From contig NZ_JAUSZF010000001.1 of assembly GCF_030817315.1 (NCBI RefSeq), forward strand, positions 1,038,501 through 1,102,500: 64,000 nucleotides of DNA, read 5' to 3'. Source of the DNA: Sphingomonas faeni (GTDB taxonomy: Bacteria > Pseudomonadota > Alphaproteobacteria > Sphingomonadales > Sphingomonadaceae). The translations under genes and the position numbers were made by a program. A model generated the notes under the pieces. It was not told the origin of the DNA. It ran no database searches and was given only the letters and a program-made list of their open reading frames with translations. Of this stretch, positions 58,988 to 64,000 are shown one piece after another (position 1 is the stretch's first letter; each line of letters begins with the position of its first letter).

Positions 58988-61228
58988 ATGATCGCTTCCA
59001 CGACGCTATCTGTGGATGATGACGAGCCTGGTTCGGGGTTCGCCGTAACGCCCGCCGTTGAGATGTTGGTGCTGGCCGTGGCCATCGCTACGGCCTTGGC
59101 GAGCTATTTCGTCATCGTTGGCAGCGACGCTCCGCAGCGTCTGATCCCGCCTCTGCTGGTTGCTTTCCTGCTCGTCGCCAATCTCGTGCCCGGTATCGCC
59201 TTGCTGATGCTGCTCGGTCGACGGATCGCCATGCGGCGCGCGGCCCGGTCGCCGGTCGGCGGCAAGGGACGGTTGCATGTCCGGTTGGTGGCGCTGTTCT
59301 CGATCGTCGCGGCGGTACCGATGCTGCTCGTCACGATCTTTGCGTCGTTGTTGTTCCAGTACGGCGTTCAGTTCTGGTATTCGGACCAGGCGCGCGGGAT
59401 GCTGGAAAACGCGACGTCGCTCGCCCAATCGTCCTACGCGCGTCAGCTCAACCGCTGGCAGGAGGCGACGGTGACGATGGCCGGCGACATGTCGGGCTAT
59501 CTTCGCGAACGTGCGCTGCAAAGCCCAGACTTTCCGGGTTGGTTCCTGCAACAGGTCTATTTCCGCAGCCTGTCGGAAGCGGCCTTGTTCAAGGTCTCGT
59601 CGGAAAACGAAATCCAGACCCTAGCCGTCGTCGATCCCTACAAGATCGATTTCGCGCGACAGGTCACGCCGCAGACGATCGCAAGGCTCCGCGCGGGGCA
59701 GTCCGCCGTCGTTACCGTAACGGGCGACCGGATTCAGACGATCACGCTGCTGCCCGGCTCCGACGAGCTGTTCCTGTACGCGGGCCGCGTCGAAGACACG
59801 AAGCAGATGTCGGAGCAGACGGAGCGCGCCAGCGAGGTGCTGACCAGCTACCGTTCGTTGCTGGCGCGCGCGCGAAGCCTTCAGTTGCGCTTCAATGCGG
59901 CCTTGCTCGCGATCTCGCTGCTGATCGTGGGCATTGCGGTCTGGATCGCACTGGCGGTTGCCGACCGTTTGGTGCGCCCGGTCGGTGAATTGGTCGACGC
60001 GGCACGGCGCGTCGCGGCCGGCGACCTGACCGCACGTGTCCCCGATCCGCGGAGCCGCGACGAGGTCGGCACGCTCGCGAACGCGTTCAACCAGATGACC
60101 GGGCGGCTGCAGGAACAAAATACCGAACTCGTTACCGCGAACAGCCAGCTGGAAAACCGGCGTGCGCTGATCGAAGCAGTGATGGCGGGGGTTTCTGCAG
60201 GCGTTATCGCGACGGGGCGCGAGCGGACGATCACGATTGCGAACGACTCCGCGACAGCGTTGCTGGGGACTGACGCCGGCGGACTGGTCGGACGCCGGCT
60301 CGCCGATGTCGCTCCCGAACTTGATGCAATGATCGATGACGGCGGCCGTGAAGCGATCGTCGAAGTCGGGCAGGGGGGCGACGCGCGGACCCTGGCGGTC
60401 CGCATCGCGCGTCCAGCAACGGGACCGATCCTAACGTTCGATGACATTACCCAGCAACTGCTCGATCAGCGCCGCGCGGCATGGTCCGATGTCGCGCGCC
60501 GGATCGCGCATGAGATCAAGAACCCGTTGACGCCCATCCAGCTTGCGGCCGAGCGGTTGCAGCGCCGCTACGGCGGCAAGATCGAGGCGCAGGACGGCAC
60601 GTTCTCGCGGCTTACCGACACGATCATTCGGCAGGTCGGCGATCTGCGGCGCATGGTCGATGAGTTCTCGTCGTTTGCGCGGATGCCCAAGCCGGTATTC
60701 CGCGAGGAATCGCTGGTTGATGCGGCGCGTCAGGCGTTGTTTCTGCACGAAGTGGCGCATCCGGCCATCAGCTTCCAGCTGGTCAACGACGATCCTGGGC
60801 TCACACTCGTCTGCGACCGCCGACAGATCGGGCAGGCGCTCACGAACATCGTCAAGAATGCCGTCGAAGCTATTGAAACACGGTCGGAACCTGGTGGATC
60901 GGTGACGATGACCTTGTCCCGGGATCAGGAGCGTAGCGTCAGCATACAGGTGGCAGATACGGGTATCGGCCTCCCCGCCGATCGCGATCGTATCGTCGAG
61001 CCCTATGTGACGACGCGCGCGCGCGGCACGGGGCTCGGGCTTGCCATCGTTAAGAAGATCATCGAGGAGCATTGTGGAACGATCGGGTTTTCCGATCGAC
61101 CGGGCGGTGGCACTGTCGTCACCATGATCTTCGACGCCAAGGCGCTGGCCGCGCTTGACCAGGGGGCATCGCCACCCGAGTTGGCAGGGGAGGGGCAACT
61201 CCCCACCATGACTCGCAACCGGACATGA
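58988..61228 (+). CDS. ntrY: Nitrogen regulation sensor kinase NtrY
   Basis: A membrane sensor kinase partnered with NtrX. The 746-residue protein has several N-terminal membrane segments (about 20-110), a large periplasmic region, and a further segment (AALLAISLLIVGIAVWIALA, about 303-322). HAMP follows (DRLVRPVGELVDAARRVAAG), then PAS (NRRALIEAVMAGVSAGV) and HisKA with the phosphorylated His in [15 protein letters not shown]. The ATPase motifs are TNIVKNAVEAIE and GTGLGLAIVKKI. The signal is not known from sequence. It is followed by ntrX at 4 bases. Confidence 0.95.
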   Translation: MIASTTLSVDDDEPGSGFAVTPAVEMLVLAVAIATALASYFVIVGSDAPQRLIPPLLVAFLLVANLVPGIALLMLLGRRIAMRRAARSPVGGKGRLHVRLVALFSIVAAVPMLLVTIFASLLFQYGVQFWYSDQARGMLENATSLAQSSYARQLNRWQEATVTMAGDMSGYLRERALQSPDFPGWFLQQVYFRSLSEAALFKVSSENEIQTLAVVDPYKIDFARQVTPQTIARLRAGQSAVVTVTGDRIQTITLLPGSDELFLYAGRVEDTKQMSEQTERASEVLTSYRSLLARARSLQLRFNAALLAISLLIVGIAVWIALAVADRLVRPVGELVDAARRVAAGDLTARVPDPRSRDEVGTLANAFNQMTGRLQEQNTELVTANSQLENRRALIEAVMAGVSAGVIATGRERTITIANDSATALLGTDAGGLVGRRLADVAPELDAMIDDGGREAIVEVGQGGDARTLAVRIARPATGPILTFDDITQQLLDQRRAAWSDVARRIAHEIKNPLTPIQLAAERLQRRYGGKIEAQDGTFSRLTDTIIRQVGDLRRMVDEFSSFARMPKPVFREESLVDAARQALFLHEVAHPAISFQLVNDDPGLTLVCDRRQIGQALTNIVKNAVEAIETRSEPGGSVTMTLSRDQERSVSIQVADTGIGLPADRDRIVEPYVTTRARGTGLGLAIVKKIIEEHCGTIGFSDRPGGGTVVTMIFDAKALAALDQGASPPELAGEGQLPTMTRNRT

Positions 61229-61232
61229 TTTG

Positions 61233-62609
61233 ATGGCGCTCGATATTCTCGTCGTAGACGACGAACGTGACATTCGCGAACTGGTAGCCGGCGTCTTGGA
61301 GGACGAGGGTTATGATACGCGGGACGCTGGCGACAGCGACACTGCCCTTGAGGCAATCGCTGCACGGCGCCCGTCGCTAGTGCTGCTCGACGTCTGGCTC
61401 CAGGGGTCGCGGCTCGACGGGCTCGAGTTGCTCGACGAGATCAAGCGTCGCGATCCGTCGATCCCGGTGCTGGTGATCTCGGGGCACGGCAATCTAGATA
61501 CCGCGGTGGCCGCGATCCGGCGTGGCGCATCCGATTTCATCGAAAAGCCGTTCGAGGCCGAGCGCCTGTTGCTCATGGTCGCCCGCGCCACCGAAACCGA
61601 GCGCCTCCGCCGAGAGGTCGCGTCGTTGCGCGCGACGGTTGGCCGCGAGACCGATCTGACGGGCAGTTCCGGCTCGATCAACGGCGTGCGCGCGACCCTC
61701 AAGCGCGTTGCCGCGACCGGCAGCCGCGTGTTGATCATGGGCGGGGCGGGTGTCGGCAAGGAGGTCGCTGCCCGGCTGCTTCATGGCTGGAGCCTTCGCA
61801 CGGACGCGCCGTTCATCATCGTGAGCGCTGCGCGGATGACGCCCGAGCGGGTCGACGAGGAACTGTTCGGTGTCGAGGAGGCGGGTGATCTCGTGCGTCC
61901 CGGCCTGTTCGAACAGGCGCATGGGGGCACGCTGTTCCTCGACGAAATCGCCGACATGCCGATCGCGACGCAGGCGCGAATCTTGCGTGCGCTGACCGAT
62001 CAGAGTTTTACGCGCGTCGGCGGTACGCGCGTCGTGAAGGTGGACGTCCGCGTCGTCTCGGCGACGGCGCGCGACCTCGTGTTTGAGATTGCCGAGGGGC
62101 GCTTTCGCGAAGATCTCTACTACCGCCTCAACGTTGTCCCCGTGACGATCCCGCCGCTGTCCGATCGCCGGGAGGACATTCCGGCGCTGGTCCAGCATTT
62201 CATCGCGCACTATGCGTCCGAACGCCGTGTGCCGACGCCCGAGATCGCACCCGATGCGATGGTCGCGCTGCAATCCTATGACTGGCCCGGCAACGTCCGC
62301 CAATTGCGCAATGTTGTTGAGCGGACGATCATCCTGGCGCCGGGCGATCGCATCGGCCGGATCGATATCGACCTGTTGCCCGCCGAAGTACTCGGCGATC
62401 AGGGCGACATGGGGGCGGCGGGTGGCACCGCCATCATGGGATCGCCGCTGCGGGAAGCGCGCGAGACGTTCGAGCGCGAATATCTCCGCGTCCAGATCCG
62501 GCGCTTCTCGGGCAACATCTCCCGCACGGCCAGCTTCATCGGCATGGAGCGATCGGCACTCCACCGCAAACTCAAGCTGCTCGGCATCACCGAAACACGC
62601 GACGAATAA
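61233..62609 (+). CDS. ntrX: Nitrogen regulation response regulator NtrX
   Basis: A response regulator with a receiver (Asp53 in LLDVWLQGSRLDG), a central AAA+ domain (GGAGVGKEVAARLLH as Walker A; GGTLFLDEIADMP as Walker B) and a C-terminal HTH (ISRTASFIGMERSALHRKL). The loop between ELFG and GLFEQAHGGTLFL reads VEEAGDLVRP and lacks the GAFTGA contact motif present in NtrC next door, so classic sigma-54 activation is unlikely. ATG 61233 is preferred over the TTG at 61230. Confidence 0.94.
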   Translation: MALDILVVDDERDIRELVAGVLEDEGYDTRDAGDSDTALEAIAARRPSLVLLDVWLQGSRLDGLELLDEIKRRDPSIPVLVISGHGNLDTAVAAIRRGASDFIEKPFEAERLLLMVARATETERLRREVASLRATVGRETDLTGSSGSINGVRATLKRVAATGSRVLIMGGAGVGKEVAARLLHGWSLRTDAPFIIVSAARMTPERVDEELFGVEEAGDLVRPGLFEQAHGGTLFLDEIADMPIATQARILRALTDQSFTRVGGTRVVKVDVRVVSATARDLVFEIAEGRFREDLYYRLNVVPVTIPPLSDRREDIPALVQHFIAHYASERRVPTPEIAPDAMVALQSYDWPGNVRQLRNVVERTIILAPGDRIGRIDIDLLPAEVLGDQGDMGAAGGTAIMGSPLREARETFEREYLRVQIRRFSGNISRTASFIGMERSALHRKLKLLGITETRDE

Positions 62610-62750
62610 GACGCCGCAATTTCGCCGCCCTCTGGAACTACGGGGGTGTCGATCATAGATCAGTACCGTACCCGGTAACCGAGTACATCTCCGACGCTGG
62701 GAAACAGCGCCTCGCGGGCAAAGTCTCGCCAAAAACAAAGGGTTATCCCA

Positions 62751-63266
62751 TTGGCCGATAAACCAGGCTCGCTTCAGGACCTCTTCCTGAACGCACTCCG
62801 GCGCTCCAAGACGCCGGTCACGATGTTCCTCGTCAAGGGCGTGAAGCTCCAGGGCATCGTCACATGGTTCGATAATTTTTCTGTGCTGCTCCGCCGCGAT
62901 GGCCAGTCGCAGCTAATCTACAAGCACGCCATTTCGACGATCATGCCCGCCGGCCCGATGGACGTGTCGGCAATCGTCGACGCGGTCGGAGATAACCAGA
63001 AGAAGCACCCGTTGTTGCAGGATATTTTCCTCAACGCGGTGCGGAAATCGGAAGACAGCGTGACGATGTTCCTGATCAACGGCGTCATGCTGCAGGGCCA
63101 GATCGCCGGCTTCGATCTGTTCTGCATGCTGCTCCAGCGCGAGGGCATGGCGCAGCTCGTCTACAAGCACGCGGTATCGACGATTCAGCCGGCGCGCCCG
63201 CTGAATCTTGCCGAAGAGCCCACCGACACGGATGATAATGCAGATGACGCGGACAATGACGATTGA
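62751..63266 (+). CDS. hfq: RNA chaperone Hfq with two tandem Sm domains
   Basis: An RNA-binding protein that helps small RNAs pair with messages. The 171-residue product is about twice the usual length. Residues about 7-66 form one Sm domain ([20 protein letters not shown], then [20 protein letters not shown], then [10 protein letters not shown]). Residues about 87-147 form a second ([50 protein letters not shown]). The tail is rich in Asp, as in [17 protein letters not shown]. The second copy differs at rim and proximal-site positions (R-R-S-K to R-K-S-E, V-K-L to V-M-L). The start is TTG 62751, supported by the conserved [14 protein letters not shown] opening. Confidence 0.94.
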   Translation: MADKPGSLQDLFLNALRRSKTPVTMFLVKGVKLQGIVTWFDNFSVLLRRDGQSQLIYKHAISTIMPAGPMDVSAIVDAVGDNQKKHPLLQDIFLNAVRKSEDSVTMFLINGVMLQGQIAGFDLFCMLLQREGMAQLVYKHAVSTIQPARPLNLAEEPTDTDDNADDADNDD

Positions 63267-64000
63267 GTAGTGGTTTCGAACGCGACCGGGACGAGTTCGC
63301 GCGCGGTGCGCGCGCGATCGTCGTCCTTCCCGATCAGGGCGACGCTTCGCGCGACGTCGACGCACGCCTTGAGGAGACCGCGGGCCTTGCGGCCGCGATC
63401 GGCGTCGAGGTCGTCGAACGGATCGCCTACCGTGTTCGCCAGCCAAAGCCGGCGACGCTAATCGGTAGCGGCCAGGTCGAAATGCTTGCGGCGCAGGTTC
63501 GGATGGAAGAGGCGGGGCTCGTCGTGTTCGACGCGAGCCTCAGTCCGATCCAGCAGCGCAATCTCGAAAAGGCGCTCGAAACCAAGGTCATCGATCGCAC
63601 CGGCCTGATCCTCGAGATCTTCGGCGAGCGCGCGGCGACCGCCGAGGGGCGCTTGCAGGTCGAACTGGCGCATCTCGATTATCAGGCGGGCCGGCTGGTA
63701 CGCAGCTGGACCCATCTCGAACGCCAGCGCGGTGGCTTCGGCTTCCTCGGCGGTCCGGGCGAGACCCAGATCGAGGCGGATCGCCGCTTGATCCGCGACC
63801 GGATGGCTCGGCTCAAGCGCGAACTCGAGCAGGTCAGTCGTACGCGGGGGCTTCACCGTGAGCGACGCCAGCGTGCGCCATGGCCGGTGATCGCGCTGGT
63901 CGGCTATACCAATGCGGGCAAGTCGACGCTGTTCAACCGGCTCACGGGCGCCGACGTGATGGCCGAGGACCTGCTGTTCGCAACACTCGACCCAACGTTG
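63263..64000 (+). CDS. hflX: GTPase HflX (5' part, cut by window edge)
   Basis: A ribosome-associated GTPase. The open frame from TTG 63263 overlaps the hfq stop as TTGA. It has the HflX N-terminal domain ([14 protein letters not shown], then [17 protein letters not shown] and [18 protein letters not shown]). The Gly-rich [17 protein letters not shown] follows, then the G1 motif [15 protein letters not shown] near the window end. The rest of the G domain lies outside. The order hfq-hflX is conserved in proteobacteria. The true start could be a codon or two away, since no better start is in frame. Confidence 0.93.
   Translation, partial: MSSGFERDRDEFARGARAIVVLPDQGDASRDVDARLEETAGLAAAIGVEVVERIAYRVRQPKPATLIGSGQVEMLAAQVRMEEAGLVVFDASLSPIQQRNLEKALETKVIDRTGLILEIFGERAATAEGRLQVELAHLDYQAGRLVRSWTHLERQRGGFGFLGGPGETQIEADRRLIRDRMARLKRELEQVSRTRGLHRERRQRAPWPVIALVGYTNAGKSTLFNRLTGADVMAEDLLFATLDPTL

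Noticed and set aside
62610..62750. General-stress (GGAAC...CGTT) promoter before hfq
   Set aside because: A GGAAC is present in the gap, but no CGTT follows at the required 16-17 base spacing.

Overview
This is a high-GC chromosomal stretch of an alphaproteobacterium, most likely Sphingomonas or a close sphingomonad. The support is the gene order: purM-purN facing a DUF2066 gene, hda, ppk, ppx, rnd and aspS; chvI-chvG-hprK-rapZ-EIIA-HPr opposite pckA; and dusB-ntrB-ntrC-ntrY-ntrX-hfq-hflX. Further support comes from a pyruvate dehydrogenase E1 beta subunit with a fused lipoyl domain, a two-domain Hfq, and many GC-rich hairpin repeats between genes. Nearly all of it is conserved core genome. 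I see no phage, insertion sequence, CRISPR array, integrase or tRNA/rRNA gene.

Layout. 1-2.6 kb: a minus-strand run of MFS transporter, cysteine synthase and a cut-off cell-wall hydrolase. 3.1-5.6 kb: pdhA-pdhB. 5.6-8.5 kb: a minus-strand TadG/TadE/TadE pseudopilin operon in which all three genes are broken by stop codons and frameshifts. 8.6-15.4 kb: a squalene/phytoene-synthase-like protein, an EF-hand protein, TrmFO, a DUF488 protein, a SulP transporter, a small lipoprotein and an L,D-transpeptidase. 15.4-22.5 kb: an rRNA methyltransferase, the regulatory PTS with the ChvG/ChvI two-component system, and PEP carboxykinase. 22.6-27.8 kb: NfeD/SPFH membrane proteins, IMP dehydrogenase, an RsmB-type methyltransferase and a TPR protein. 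27.9-33.6 kb: lptD-surA-pdxA-rsmA. 33.7-36.8 kb: pepA, holC, ndk and an acetyltransferase. 36.9-39.6 kb: purM-purN with two small genes. 39.6-51.6 kb: DUF2066, an Hda-like protein, polyphosphate kinase and exopolyphosphatase, RNase D, AspRS, a broken APC permease, PPK2 and carbonic anhydrase. 51.8-55.4 kb: lipoyl synthase, a RatA/COQ10-like protein, CinA, a secreted hypothetical and ispDF. 55.4-64 kb: dusB, ntrBC, ntrYX, hfq and the 5' part of hflX.

Functional themes. One is nitrogen and carbon regulation (NtrBC, NtrYX, PTS-HprK, ChvGI facing pckA). Others are polyphosphate metabolism (PPK1, PPX, PPK2), outer-membrane and cell-wall biogenesis (LptD, SurA, L,D-transpeptidase, SleB-like hydrolase) and post-transcriptional control (Hfq, RapZ, several RNA-modifying enzymes). 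Many genes overlap by 1-4 bases (ATGA, GTGA, TTGA), which points to translationally coupled operons.

I did not find a convincing new biological system. The observations most worth a second look are the decayed pseudopilin operon, the tandem-domain Hfq, the frameshifted permease next to PPK2, a 101-bp tandem duplication upstream of the L,D-transpeptidase, and a nested set of palindromes between carbonic anhydrase and lipA.
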